Origin: an uncultured Opitutales bacterium
GTDB lineage: Bacteria > Verrucomicrobiota > Verrucomicrobiia > Opitutales > Seribacteraceae
Reading direction: 5' to 3'
Length of the DNA: 33,060 nucleotides
Assembly: GCA_905612515.1 (NCBI GenBank)
Contig: CAJQSI010000019.1
Coordinates: 1-33,060 of the forward strand
A program made the translations under genes and the position numbers. The notes under the pieces were generated by a model. That model made no database searches. It had not been told where the DNA came from and was given only the letters and a program-made list of their open reading frames with translations. Shown piece by piece: positions 1 through 7,603 of this stretch; position 1 is the stretch's first letter; each line of letters opens with the position of its first letter.

Positions 1-20
1 TCGCAAGCGTAAGGAAATCC

Positions 21-1313
21 GTGGAACGATGTGCAACTCTGCGGGATCTGCGGACTTCGGAAAGACAAGCCGACCAGAAAAAGCATGCGCCGAAGGCCAA
101 GCCCGAAAGGGAGCGGCAAGCATCCGCAGACCATTTGGCAACGGAAGCCCCGGGCGAGGGACCATACACTTCGGATGCTCTCGAGGAAACCATTGAGGAG
201 AAGCAGGTCCAAGCAAGCAAGGACGAGCAGAGTGTAGAGGCATCCGAGGAAGTCCGGAAATCGGAAACGGTCCACGCCGAACCCATCGAAGACACCTTCG
301 ACGACGAATCGGTCAAGGAACCCGTTGGGGAGCGAAGGAAACGAAAGATTCCGGGATTCTTTTTCTGCATAGCCATACCTTTATTTTCCGCAGTGATATC
401 CTTGCTCTATCTTTGCAGTCTTCTCAACCAACGCATGGACTGGGACATTCCTCTTGGTTTGGATTTGATGGGAATAGATTTGGTCGGAACTAGAGAAGCT
501 CAAATCTTCCACATTAAGAAAGAGGATGCTGTGAATGCAGGTATGGGTGAGTCACACGAACTCTTTTCTAAAATCGAATTAGTTCCTTCGGAGGATGGAA
601 AACCCTTTACGATTCCAAACCTTGACCTCGTTATGCTATGGTGTCCATCGGGAACTTTTCAGATGGGTAGTCCTTTGGACGAGGCTGGTCGGCGAGATGA
701 CGAAACTCCGCACACAGTTACTTTGACCAAAGGTTTTTGGTTGGGAAAGTACGAGGTGACTCAGTTTCAATGGGAAGAGATAATGGGCAACAACCCTAGT
801 AACTTTAATGCCCCATCCCTTCCTGTGGAAGAAGTGTCATGGATGGACGTGACTGCTTTTTGCCTTAAGCTTACGGAGTTGGAGCGTACGGCAGACCGTC
901 TCCCGTCCGGAATGGCTTATCAACTACCTACCGAGGCTCAATGGGAGTATGCCTGCCGAGCGGAAACTAAGACTGCATTCTCTTTCGGAGATAGCCTGAC
1001 GACGAGACAGGCTAATATTTCCGGTTGGCCCGGAGAGACCACAGTCGTGGGCGAGTATCCTTCGAGTGCATGGGGCTTTTACGATATGCACGGAAACGTA
1101 TGGGAATGGTGCGCGGACTATTACGGTGAATATCCAAGAGGCACAGTGCGTGATCCTGTCGGTCCTGAGAACGGTTCGGAGCGCGTTTTGCGCGGTGGTT
1201 CTTGGGACTACTCGATTGGCAACGCCCGTTCCGCGGATCGTAACAGGTACGGCCCCGCTTTCAGTAACTATTCTCTTGGCTTCCGCCTCAGTCTCCGACC
1301 GACCAGCAAGTAG
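21..1313 (+). CDS. Membrane-anchored SUMF1/FGE-fold protein (paralogue 1; 5' end probably outside window)
   Basis: Domains: an acidic, charged N-terminal region (about 1-105), one transmembrane helix (about 111-134, following a basic RRKRK patch), then a formylglycine-generating-enzyme/SUMF1 fold (about 200-428). Family hallmarks seen are GTFQMGS, KYEVTQ, LPTEAQWEYACRA, DMHGNVWEWCAD and RGGSW. The orientation suggests a small cytoplasmic N-terminus and an extracytoplasmic SUMF1 domain. The cysteine pair that follows RGGS in true sulfatase-maturing enzymes is absent (here RGGSWDYSIGNARSADRNR), so sulfatase activation is unlikely and the role is unknown. The first usable start is GTG at 21 with AAGGA just upstream. 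However, the frame is open to base 3, and the encoded SVRKSVER matches CVRESVDR in the paralogue downstream, so the gene probably begins before the window. Confidence 0.85.
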   Translation: MERCATLRDLRTSERQADQKKHAPKAKPERERQASADHLATEAPGEGPYTSDALEETIEEKQVQASKDEQSVEASEEVRKSETVHAEPIEDTFDDESVKEPVGERRKRKIPGFFFCIAIPLFSAVISLLYLCSLLNQRMDWDIPLGLDLMGIDLVGTREAQIFHIKKEDAVNAGMGESHELFSKIELVPSEDGKPFTIPNLDLVMLWCPSGTFQMGSPLDEAGRRDDETPHTVTLTKGFWLGKYEVTQFQWEEIMGNNPSNFNAPSLPVEEVSWMDVTAFCLKLTELERTADRLPSGMAYQLPTEAQWEYACRAETKTAFSFGDSLTTRQANISGWPGETTVVGEYPSSAWGFYDMHGNVWEWCADYYGEYPRGTVRDPVGPENGSERVLRGGSWDYSIGNARSADRNRYGPAFSNYSLGFRLSLRPTSK

Positions 1314-1353
1314 CGGAGTGAGCCGTTGGGGGCTTCGGGTAGAGGCGAAGCCT
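1305..1353 (+). repeat. 3' tail shared by both SUMF1 genes, with small hairpin
   Basis: The last codons and stop AGCAAGTAG are followed by CGGAGTGAGCCGT. The same string, with one extra G, recurs at 3658-3681 after the second SUMF1 gene. Just downstream, GGCTTCG (1331-1337) pairs with CGAAGCC (1346-1352) around an 8-base loop. There is no T-run, so this is not a textbook intrinsic terminator. The repeat is best read as a leftover of gene duplication. Confidence 0.6.
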
Positions 1354-1390
1354 GCATGATGAGCCACTGAGACCTAGAGAAGCACCGCAT

Positions 1391-1422
1391 GTTTTTGCTT
1401 CACTCGGCAATGCCGCAAAAAC
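1391..1422. repeat. Inverted repeat in the 1314-1587 gap
   Basis: GTTTTTGC (1391-1398) pairs with GCAAAAAC (1415-1422). The 16-base loop contains a further small inverted repeat, GGCAATGCC. The gap also holds an AT-rich stretch around 1470-1500. I see no convincing promoter or RNA gene in it. The function of the inverted repeat is unknown. Confidence 0.3.
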
Positions 1423-1587
1423 TGGCTATGATCGGATATTCGCCTAATCCCTATACCCGAATCAGCTTTAAGATTAATATAAATCGAATCACACCGTTTG
1501 TCGCGAATGTATTGATACACTTGACCAATCCGGCGCAGTCCTTAGGTTTGTTGTTGTGAAGATGCTCCGCTCAATTCCACTTTTACC

Positions 1588-3666
1588 GTGAAAGACTGGA
1601 AGAGCGACATGGCCGAACGGCGGGCCGGCAGGACGCGGAAAGACTTCAGGCGGAAGTATGGTCGGAGCTTGGGAAGCTCAAGAAAGCCAATCCATCCGTA
1701 CGGTAAAGCGCCATCGGGACGTAGGGTTGCGGGAAAAAGGCAGAGACTGACCCGTGTGTCCCGTGGCATGCAGGAAGAATGGGGAGCTGGGGTTTCCCAG
1801 TGGGTCGCCCGACGGGAAATCGAGCGGGTAAACCTGCATTTTCGCCGCAAGATGGGAATCCTAAAGGGGCATTCGACGGACGAATGGAAGGAGGGCTACG
1901 GCGAATGGCAGGATCGCGCCTTGATGTCCCAAGCATGGAAATGGTTGCGGCGGCCCCGCAAGCCCATGCCTCGCTCCCGAGCGAAAAGACGTATAGTAGC
2001 GTGCGTGAGGGAATCCGTTGACCGTAGCGCATCCTCCCGGCGGAGGCGAATCTCGTCGCCAAGGCAAGCCGCCCCGAAGACGGAGGCGCGGGAAGCCAAA
2101 CCCGAAAGGAATCGGAAGACATCCGCAGACCATTTGGTAACGGAAGACTCGGACGAAGAGGAAATCCTCTCTACCGAGCCTGTCGCCGCCACCTACGATG
2201 GAATATACGTCTTTTCTCAAAAGGCTGAAAAGCGGCATGGGCCCTACACCATGATGCAATTGCAGAAATTGGTGGACCAAGGCTATTTCTCCTCCCACGA
2301 TCTTGCCATCTACCAAGGCTTGGAGCAATGGGTGACGCTGGAACATGTCCCGGACATCAGATTTCCGGTAGTGGAAGCCCCTGCGGAAGCAGAACCCGAA
2401 CCTGCCGCAGAGGAAATCCTAGCCCCGGAGGAAGATGCCCCGGCCCTTACTACAGAATTAGTGGAGGACGCGGAATCGGACCAACGGCAATCGGAGGCGC
2501 CCGGTAAAAGGAACTTGGCCGGATTCCTCTTCCGCATGGCCGCACCTACCTTCGCTACGCTTCTCCTCTTGCTCTGGCTTTGCGACATACTCAACCAACA
2601 CATGGGCTGGAACATTCCCATCGGTTTTGGGATGGTCGGAATATCAATGACGGACGATGCAAAGGCATCGGAAGACAACCAAAGCCAAGACGTCGCCGAC
2701 AGGCTGGCCGAATTAGAAAGGCAGCAGGCGGAACCCGATGGGGAAACTTCCGGGAAGGCATTCACCATACCCGACTTGTCCATGGATATGCTGTGGGTAA
2801 AGCCGGGTACCTTCGAGATGGGGAGTCCGACTACGGAGGCGGGACGGTGGGAGCACGAAACTCGGCATCAGGTAACCCTCACCAAGGGCTTTCATTTGGG
2901 CAAGTACGAGGTGACACAGGCCCAATGGGAGCGGGTGATGGGAAGTAATCCGAGTGAGTTCAAGGGAGCTGATCGTCCTGTGGAACTAGTGTCGTGGAAC
3001 GACGTAACTTCTTTCTGCGAGAAGCTTACCGAACTGGAGCGCACGGCGGGACGCTTGCCCGCCGAAATGGCTTACCAACTACCTACCGAGGCTCAACGGG
3101 AGTATGCTTGCCGTGCGGGGACGAAGGCGGCATTCTATTTCGGCGATAGCCTGACATCCGATCAGGCGAATATCAAGGGTGGTCCGGGAGAGACCACGGA
3201 CGTCGGCAAGTATCCCGCCAACGCTTGGGGATTTCACGACATGCACGGTAACGTACGGGAATGGTGCGCGGACTGGTCTGGGGATTACCCAACCGGCGCA
3301 GTCACCGACCCCGTCGGTCCTACGGACGGCTCCTACCGCGTCTCTCGCGGTGGTTCCTGGGGCGGCACGCCGGACAAGTCCCGTTCCGCGAGTCGGAACA
3401 GGGGCGAGCCCGCCCACCGCGACATCGGTCGCCTGGGCTTCCGCCTCAGTCTCCGACCGGCCATGTTGATGTCCACTGGCGGCAAGAACATGATGATGGA
3501 TAAGGCGGACGGGAAGATGGCTGCCAAGGCGGGTCCTGCGGAAAACGTTAATTGCCCCATTAAGCCGGGACGCGCCGTCGATCCGGGGATCACCGTAGTG
3601 AGCGAAGGCAAAACAATCGCCTTCTGCTGCAATGGTTGCAAAAACAAATTCATGGCAAGCAAGTAG
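1588..3666 (+). CDS. Membrane SUMF1/FGE-fold protein with GYF and C-terminal YHS/TRASH-like module (paralogue 2)
   Basis: Domains in order: a very Arg-rich N-terminal stretch (1-160), a GYF_2-type domain (about 205-258, with HGPYTMMQLQKLV and QWVTL), an acidic linker, a transmembrane helix (about 311-332), a short charged coiled-coil-like segment (370-392), an SUMF1 fold (about 400-633, with GTFEMGS, KYEVTQ, LPTEAQREYACRA, GNVREWCAD, RGGSW), and a YHS/TRASH-like metal-binding tail (about 651-692; Cys656, Cys680, Cys681, Cys684). As in paralogue 1, the catalytic cysteine pair of true FGE is missing. The GYF_2 domain is usually an intracellular protein-protein module, so a membrane-spanning scaffold or sensor is possible, but no function is assigned. 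The GTG start at 1588 is uncertain. ATG at 1609, preceded by GGAAGAG, is an alternative. Homology to paralogue 1 is visible only from about 2001 onward. Confidence 0.8.
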   Translation: MKDWKSDMAERRAGRTRKDFRRKYGRSLGSSRKPIHPYGKAPSGRRVAGKRQRLTRVSRGMQEEWGAGVSQWVARREIERVNLHFRRKMGILKGHSTDEWKEGYGEWQDRALMSQAWKWLRRPRKPMPRSRAKRRIVACVRESVDRSASSRRRRISSPRQAAPKTEAREAKPERNRKTSADHLVTEDSDEEEILSTEPVAATYDGIYVFSQKAEKRHGPYTMMQLQKLVDQGYFSSHDLAIYQGLEQWVTLEHVPDIRFPVVEAPAEAEPEPAAEEILAPEEDAPALTTELVEDAESDQRQSEAPGKRNLAGFLFRMAAPTFATLLLLLWLCDILNQHMGWNIPIGFGMVGISMTDDAKASEDNQSQDVADRLAELERQQAEPDGETSGKAFTIPDLSMDMLWVKPGTFEMGSPTTEAGRWEHETRHQVTLTKGFHLGKYEVTQAQWERVMGSNPSEFKGADRPVELVSWNDVTSFCEKLTELERTAGRLPAEMAYQLPTEAQREYACRAGTKAAFYFGDSLTSDQANIKGGPGETTDVGKYPANAWGFHDMHGNVREWCADWSGDYPTGAVTDPVGPTDGSYRVSRGGSWGGTPDKSRSASRNRGEPAHRDIGRLGFRLSLRPAMLMSTGGKNMMMDKADGKMAAKAGPAENVNCPIKPGRAVDPGITVVSEGKTIAFCCNGCKNKFMASK
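3460..3657 (+). other. Cassette encoding the YHS/TRASH-like module, absent from paralogue 1
   Basis: In both paralogues the SUMF1 domain ends in identical DNA encoding FRLSLRP (1281-1301 and 3439-3459), and both resume with AGCAAGTAG plus the shared tail. Paralogue 1 has only 3 bases between these anchors. Paralogue 2 has 198 bases (66 codons, in frame), which encode NCPIKPGRAVDP and FCCNGCKNKF. That pattern resembles YHS-type metal-binding domains known from metal-transport proteins. The layout reads as an in-frame gain, or a loss in paralogue 1, of one domain immediately before the stop codon. Confidence 0.6.
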
Positions 3667-3776
3667 GCGGAGTGAGCCGTGGGGAGCCGCCGAGCAGGGC
3701 GGAGCCTGCGCGGGGAGCGACCGAGGCTGAACGGAGCGCCGCCGAAAATTCTCGATCTACTGTTGGTGTCTTATCC

Positions 3777-5069
3777 TCAAATTCGGTACCACTGCTTGCG
3801 GCGCTTCCGATCTACAAGGGCTTGGGCGTCCTTGTCCTTGGGGAAAGATTCGGTCTTGGGATCCCAGTCGAGTTCGCGGCGAAGCTCGTAGCCGATATTG
3901 GCGAGCTGACAAAGGGATGCGGTGCGATGTCCGGCTTCGACGTGAGCGAGGGGTTGCTTGCCGGTACGAATGCAGTCGAGCCAGTCGGCGTGATGGCTCT
4001 TTGGTTTGCGAATTTCGACGGTGGCTTTGTATTCCTTGATTAGGTTTACGGGGTCTGACTTCCATGGACCTCGGTCGACCCAGATGGTGCCTTCGGTTCC
4101 GTAGAATACGGTACCTCCGCGCCAGTCGGGAAGAGAGCCGTGCTCGACCTCGATGCCGTTGGAGTAGATGAGCTTGAGTCCTTTTTCTCCGGACTTCGGT
4201 GGGATGACTTTTACGGGTCCGGTGTCGTCGGCGTCCATGCCCCACTGGCCGATGTCGAAGTGGTGGGCTCCCATGTCGGCGAGGTAGCCGTTGCAGTATT
4301 CGCGGTAGGCCCGCCAGCGCGGATAGTGGTTGTGCACGTTGTCCGGGCAAAGTTCCTTGTTGTAGCCGCGAGTGGGGGCGGGGCCTTGCCAGGCGTCCCA
4401 GTCGATGCCCTCGGGAACGGGTTGCGTGGCTAGGTCGCAGGGTTTGGGCGGACCGCCTACGCATACTTGGATTTTCTTTATCTTCCCGATTGCTCCGCTG
4501 TGAATCATCTCGACGGTGCGGCGAAATTTGCCCCCGAATTCGGTGCGTTGTTGGCTGCCGGTTTGAAAGATCACTTTGTTTTTCTTTACGGCCTCCACCA
4601 TGCGGCGCCCCTCGGCGATGGTGAGTGAAATTGGTTTTTCGCAGTAGACGTGCTTGCCGGCGCGAGCGGAAAGTATGGTGGGCTCGCCATGCCAGTGGTC
4701 TGGGGTGGCTATGAGGACGGCGTCCACGCTCTTCATGGCGAGAAGTTCGCGGTAGTCCTTGGTAATCGTCAGACCCTTCCATTTGCCTGCGGGCGTGTTC
4801 TTGGCGTAGTGGCCCTCGATGAGTTCCTTGGTGTGATCCGTCCGCACCTTGGCTACTTCGGCGAAGCCCATGACTTGGGTCTCGGGGTTGCGGAGCAGGC
4901 GGTGAACGTGACTGCGACCTTGCTTGCCGGGGCCGATCACGGCCACGCTGATGCGGTTGTTGGGAGAATTTTCGCCCTTGGCCGCCCAAACGTGCGAGGG
5001 GAGGATGAAGGGAGCGGAGGCAAGGCCTGCGCCTTTCAGGAAGTTGCGTCTGGAAGTGTTTTGTTTCAT
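3777..5069 (-). CDS. Tat-exported Gfo/Idh/MocA family oxidoreductase
   Basis: A 430-residue NAD(P)-dependent oxidoreductase. A twin-arginine signal (TSRRNFLKGAG, residues 5-15, then a hydrophobic stretch ending near HVWAA) points to export in folded form. The Rossmann nucleotide-binding motif is VAVIGPGKQG (42-51), followed by ATPDHWHG (121-128) and the family motif CEKPIS (143-148). The C-terminal half is the alpha/beta dimerisation and substrate domain. This family oxidises or reduces sugars and sugar derivatives. The substrate cannot be read from the sequence, and Verrucomicrobiota carry many such paralogues. The ATG start has no visible Shine-Dalgarno, but it overlaps the stop of a possible small ORF upstream (ATGA). 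It lies downstream of rsfS on the same strand and ends near, and convergent with, the SUMF1 gene. Confidence 0.92.
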   Translation of the reverse strand: MKQNTSRRNFLKGAGLASAPFILPSHVWAAKGENSPNNRISVAVIGPGKQGRSHVHRLLRNPETQVMGFAEVAKVRTDHTKELIEGHYAKNTPAGKWKGLTITKDYRELLAMKSVDAVLIATPDHWHGEPTILSARAGKHVYCEKPISLTIAEGRRMVEAVKKNKVIFQTGSQQRTEFGGKFRRTVEMIHSGAIGKIKKIQVCVGGPPKPCDLATQPVPEGIDWDAWQGPAPTRGYNKELCPDNVHNHYPRWRAYREYCNGYLADMGAHHFDIGQWGMDADDTGPVKVIPPKSGEKGLKLIYSNGIEVEHGSLPDWRGGTVFYGTEGTIWVDRGPWKSDPVNLIKEYKATVEIRKPKSHHADWLDCIRTGKQPLAHVEAGHRTASLCQLANIGYELRRELDWDPKTESFPKDKDAQALVDRKRRKQWYRI

Positions 5070-5182
5070 GTTTTAAGTGAACGAGGATTTTCTTTTGTTG
5101 GGAAGTCGAAAATGCGAGTGTCGAGTGGTTCGTAGTTTGAGGAGCAGCTGTCGGGATCCCAATCGAGGGGAGCTTTGATCAA
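5066..5182 (-). CDS. Possible 38-residue ORF translationally coupled to the Gfo/Idh gene
   Basis: The open frame from TTG at 5182 encodes a peptide starting MIKAPLDWDPDSCSSNYEP. It ends at TGA (5066-5068), which overlaps the ATG of the oxidoreductase in an ATGA arrangement. The composition is protein-like, with few rare residues and acidic/aromatic character. A DNA stretch around LDWDP (CTCGATTGGGATCCC) also occurs, with one mismatch, near the 3' end of the oxidoreductase gene itself, where it encodes LDWDPK. No good ribosome-binding site precedes the TTG. This may be a leader peptide, a remnant of a duplicated oxidoreductase 3' end, or chance. Confidence 0.25.
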   Translation of the reverse strand: MIKAPLDWDPDSCSSNYEPLDTRIFDFPTKENPRSLKT

Positions 5183-5198
5183 TATTTCTCAAATGGAG

Positions 5199-5540
5199 CT
5201 ACAGACTCTCGGGATCTATGCGGGAGGCGTCTTTCCAAAGATCTTCCAAGGCGAAGTGATCGCGCTTTTCACGAGAGAACAGGTGGACGACGAATTCAAT
5301 CGCGTCGATTATTAGCCAACCGCCGGGGTGGTAACGATCCTTGGCGAAAATCTCCACCTTTTCATCCTTGAGGGATTTTTCCACGTTGTCACGAAGGGCT
5401 TTGAGGTGTGGGTTGGACATTCCCGTGGCTATTACGAAACAGTCGGTCAGCGGAGAGGTTTCCCCGAAGTATAGCAGTGTGAGGTCTTCCGCTTTTTTAT
5501 CTTGGAGGGCCTCGCAGCAAATTTTCAAGTTCTTGAGCAA
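5199..5540 (-). CDS. rsfS: Ribosomal silencing factor RsfS
   Basis: A 113-residue protein matching the RsfS/Iojap family in length and pattern: KKAEDLTLLYFGETSPLTDCFVIATGMSNPHLKAL, then a glycine turn (HPGGWLIIDAIEFVVHLFS), and a conserved acidic end (LEDLWKDA). RsfS binds uL14 on the large ribosomal subunit and blocks subunit joining when nutrients are scarce. The start is TTG at 5540. It lies 47 bases after the nadD stop, and the closest purine-rich element (AAAAAGGA) is almost adjacent, so the exact start is not certain. The nadD-rsfS pairing is common in bacteria and supports the call. Confidence 0.93.
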   Translation of the reverse strand: MLKNLKICCEALQDKKAEDLTLLYFGETSPLTDCFVIATGMSNPHLKALRDNVEKSLKDEKVEIFAKDRYHPGGWLIIDAIEFVVHLFSREKRDHFALEDLWKDASRIDPESL

Positions 5541-5587
5541 ATCCTTTTTCTTAATGGTTTGCTCGGGTTTTTTTATGAATTTCGTCT

Positions 5588-6190
5588 TCAGCGGTATAGC
5601 TTTCGTTGGGTGATTATGGAAGCGACCGGCGGGGGAACCAGTTCTTGAAAAGGCAAATGATCGCGAATGCGGTTTCTGACTTCGGATGAAGATACTTCAA
5701 ATTCGCGGGTATCGAAAGAACGAAAACGAAGATCGGGTAGTTCCGGAGGAGTCGATAGTTGGTGTCCGGGTCTGGCGAGTACAAGGAACTCCGTTTCTTT
5801 GGCGAGGTCCTCGACATGTCGCCAGCGGGGAAGCTTGGCCAACTGGTCCGCTCCGATGATCACGGAGAAGATCGCATCCGGCATTTTGCTTTTGAGCGTT
5901 CGCAGGGTGTCCAGAGTGAAATTCGTGCCACCTGCCTGAATTTCGAGGTCGGTGGCTTCTAGACCCGGGGTGGCGGTGACTGCGGCGCTTACCATGGTAA
6001 ATCGATCTTCAGGGGATGCTCCGTACGGGCGATCGCGCAGTGGGGCTTGGTTAGCTGGCGAGAAAAGGATGCAGTCGAGATCCGCTTTTTCGAGCAGTTC
6101 CTTGGCGAGCTCGAGGTGACCGTTGTGAATGGGGTCGAAACTGCCTCCATAAAATCCTATGTTTTGCGAAGAGTCCGGAGGCATGGCCAA
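5588..6190 (-). CDS. nadD: Nicotinate-nucleotide adenylyltransferase
   Basis: A 200-residue nucleotidyltransferase. The N-terminal ATP-binding motif GFYGGSFDPIHNGH (residues 12-25) and the C-terminal SSSEVRNRI motif are both present, with the DLEIQAGGTNFTLDTLRTL segment of NadD between them. NadD adenylates nicotinate mononucleotide to deamido-NAD in NAD synthesis and acts in the cytoplasm. It follows the diadenylate cyclase gene by one base. The computed start is TTG at 6190. ATG at 6186 in the same frame removes two residues and may be the real start. AGGAAG, inside the end of the upstream gene, is a plausible ribosome-binding site. Confidence 0.94.
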   Translation of the reverse strand: MAMPPDSSQNIGFYGGSFDPIHNGHLELAKELLEKADLDCILFSPANQAPLRDRPYGASPEDRFTMVSAAVTATPGLEATDLEIQAGGTNFTLDTLRTLKSKMPDAIFSVIIGADQLAKLPRWRHVEDLAKETEFLVLARPGHQLSTPPELPDLRFRSFDTREFEVSSSEVRNRIRDHLPFQELVPPPVASIITQRKLYR

Positions 6191-6191
6191 G

Positions 6192-7547
6192 TCACAGGGA
6201 TCTTCCTTCCGACTTCTCGAAAAGAGTGAACATGCGTCCCTTACGGAAGAGGGTTACCTGGCCCGCGGAGGATACGACCAATGCCAGAGAGTTCGTGACG
6301 TACGTGATGGCTGCGGCGGCGGCATGACGCGTGCCGAGACCTCCGGGAAGCTCTATCTCGTCTGCCCGGGCTTGTACCAAGCTTCCGGCGGATTCGACTA
6401 CGCCGTCTCCGCGAATGATGAAAGCCCCGTCGATGTACGCCAATTCCTTTATGGTCTCGTCCATGAATGGGTTGAGAACGTTCCGGTCTTCTTCGTCGTA
6501 TCCGTGGAAAGGGTTGAGAATAAGAGGCTTTACTCGTTTTTTTACGGATTCGTGATCTCCCAAAACGAATAAGGCTCCGATGGCTTTTCCCTCCCTCCCG
6601 GTCGATGCCAGTTCGGTGGCCAAGGCGATTAGTCGCTCTAGAGCGGCAGCCGAAATGTCGTTGGGCAACATTTCTTCTCCCGGAGCCACGACCGACTCGA
6701 ATTCTTCATCCACTTCCACTACCAGCAAGGTGTCGAGTTGGCCGCTGCCCGGGATGCCTCCGATGCAACATACGCGATCTTCCAAGCCGAATACGCCTCG
6801 GGTCATACCCAACAGGATGGCGGCTCGAAGTTGGGAAAGCCGAGCTCTGGAAAGAGCCCGTACCGCAAGGACAGCATCGGCTCGATGAAGGGCCAAGTCG
6901 TCATCCGAAACATTTTCTCCGGCGACGATTACCTTGAAGCCCGGAAAACTTAAACGAGGTGCGAGCGCGGGGGGGAAAACGTCGGCAAAGACTAAAATCG
7001 CCGAGCATTCGGCCGCTTTTGCAATCTTGGAGGCTTCGTCGGTCAGAAGTTTGTTGAACTTGGTGCGGCGTCGAGCGGGTCGATCGTCGGCTCCAGCGAA
7101 GGCGGACCTTACGGCTTTGCGGAATTCGCTGACCTCCCGAGCCATCCACAGGGGGTCCATGATCGCCTTGTCCTGAAAGTTTCGGGCAAGAGTGGCGAGA
7201 AACGAGAGGTAGTTCTGGGCCTTTTCGTTGGCGAGCAACATGAAGACGAAGCGTACTTCCTCATATGTTTCCTTTCCCTCGAAGGCGAGTCCCGCCGGGC
7301 AACGCCCGATAGCTAGGGCGTAGGACCTTTTCATGGGAATTCTGGCGTGTGGAAGAGCCACGCCTTCTCCCAAATAACTGGTCAGTGAGGTTTCTCGATC
7401 CAACAATTCCTTGAGGATTGCCTTGCGTGGCGTCTTTCTCCCAAGAACGGGAGCAAAGGTGGCTAACAACTCGGCGTAGGCCGTGGGCAAGTCCTTGCTT
7501 TTGAGGTCAATTATTCTCGAAGAGGCAATGTAGCGGTCGATGCGCAT
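6192..7547 (-). CDS. EIIA (PTS type 2) / pyruvate-kinase-C-like / diadenylate cyclase (DAC) fusion
   Basis: A 451-residue cytoplasmic protein with three modules. Residues 1-150 are a fructose/nitrogen-type PTS EIIA domain, with the phospho-acceptor His67 in GEGVALPHAR. Residues 165-287 resemble the C-terminal alpha/beta domain of pyruvate kinase (LLTDEASKIAKAAECSAILV, then GLEDRVCCIGGIPGSG). Residues 320-445 are a DisA_N/DAC domain with the DGA motif (373-375) and GTRHA (405-409), where canonical enzymes have GTRHR. DAC domains condense two ATP into cyclic di-AMP. No membrane segment is seen, unlike CdaA. A Shine-Dalgarno AAGGA lies about 6 bases before the ATG. It sits between nuoA and nadD on the same strand. 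The RHA variant makes activity likely but not certain. The protein is an enzyme-sensor fusion by architecture, and the physiological input is unknown. Confidence 0.85.
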   Translation of the reverse strand: MRIDRYIASSRIIDLKSKDLPTAYAELLATFAPVLGRKTPRKAILKELLDRETSLTSYLGEGVALPHARIPMKRSYALAIGRCPAGLAFEGKETYEEVRFVFMLLANEKAQNYLSFLATLARNFQDKAIMDPLWMAREVSEFRKAVRSAFAGADDRPARRRTKFNKLLTDEASKIAKAAECSAILVFADVFPPALAPRLSFPGFKVIVAGENVSDDDLALHRADAVLAVRALSRARLSQLRAAILLGMTRGVFGLEDRVCCIGGIPGSGQLDTLLVVEVDEEFESVVAPGEEMLPNDISAAALERLIALATELASTGREGKAIGALFVLGDHESVKKRVKPLILNPFHGYDEEDRNVLNPFMDETIKELAYIDGAFIIRGDGVVESAGSLVQARADEIELPGGLGTRHAAAAAITYVTNSLALVVSSAGQVTLFRKGRMFTLFEKSEGRSL

Positions 7548-7603
7548 GGAATTTCCTTAAGCCTTTTGGCCTTCGGCCCCTACAGGGCTAAGCGTGACCA
7601 GTC

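Noticed and set aside
924-1367. Antisense ORF across the first SUMF1 gene (and a similar one at 3079-3417)
   Set aside because: Both mirror the conserved SUMF1 coding strand. They arise from its codon bias and have no domain pattern of their own.
3757-4989. 410-residue ORF on the minus strand in another frame of the oxidoreductase
   Set aside because: Arg/Ser/Pro-rich composition without motifs, fully covered by the well-supported Gfo/Idh gene.
7561-7588. GGCC-TTC-GGCC and GCCC..GGGC mini-hairpins between nuoA and the DAC gene
   Set aside because: Four-base stems without a T-run; too weak to call a terminator or an attenuator.
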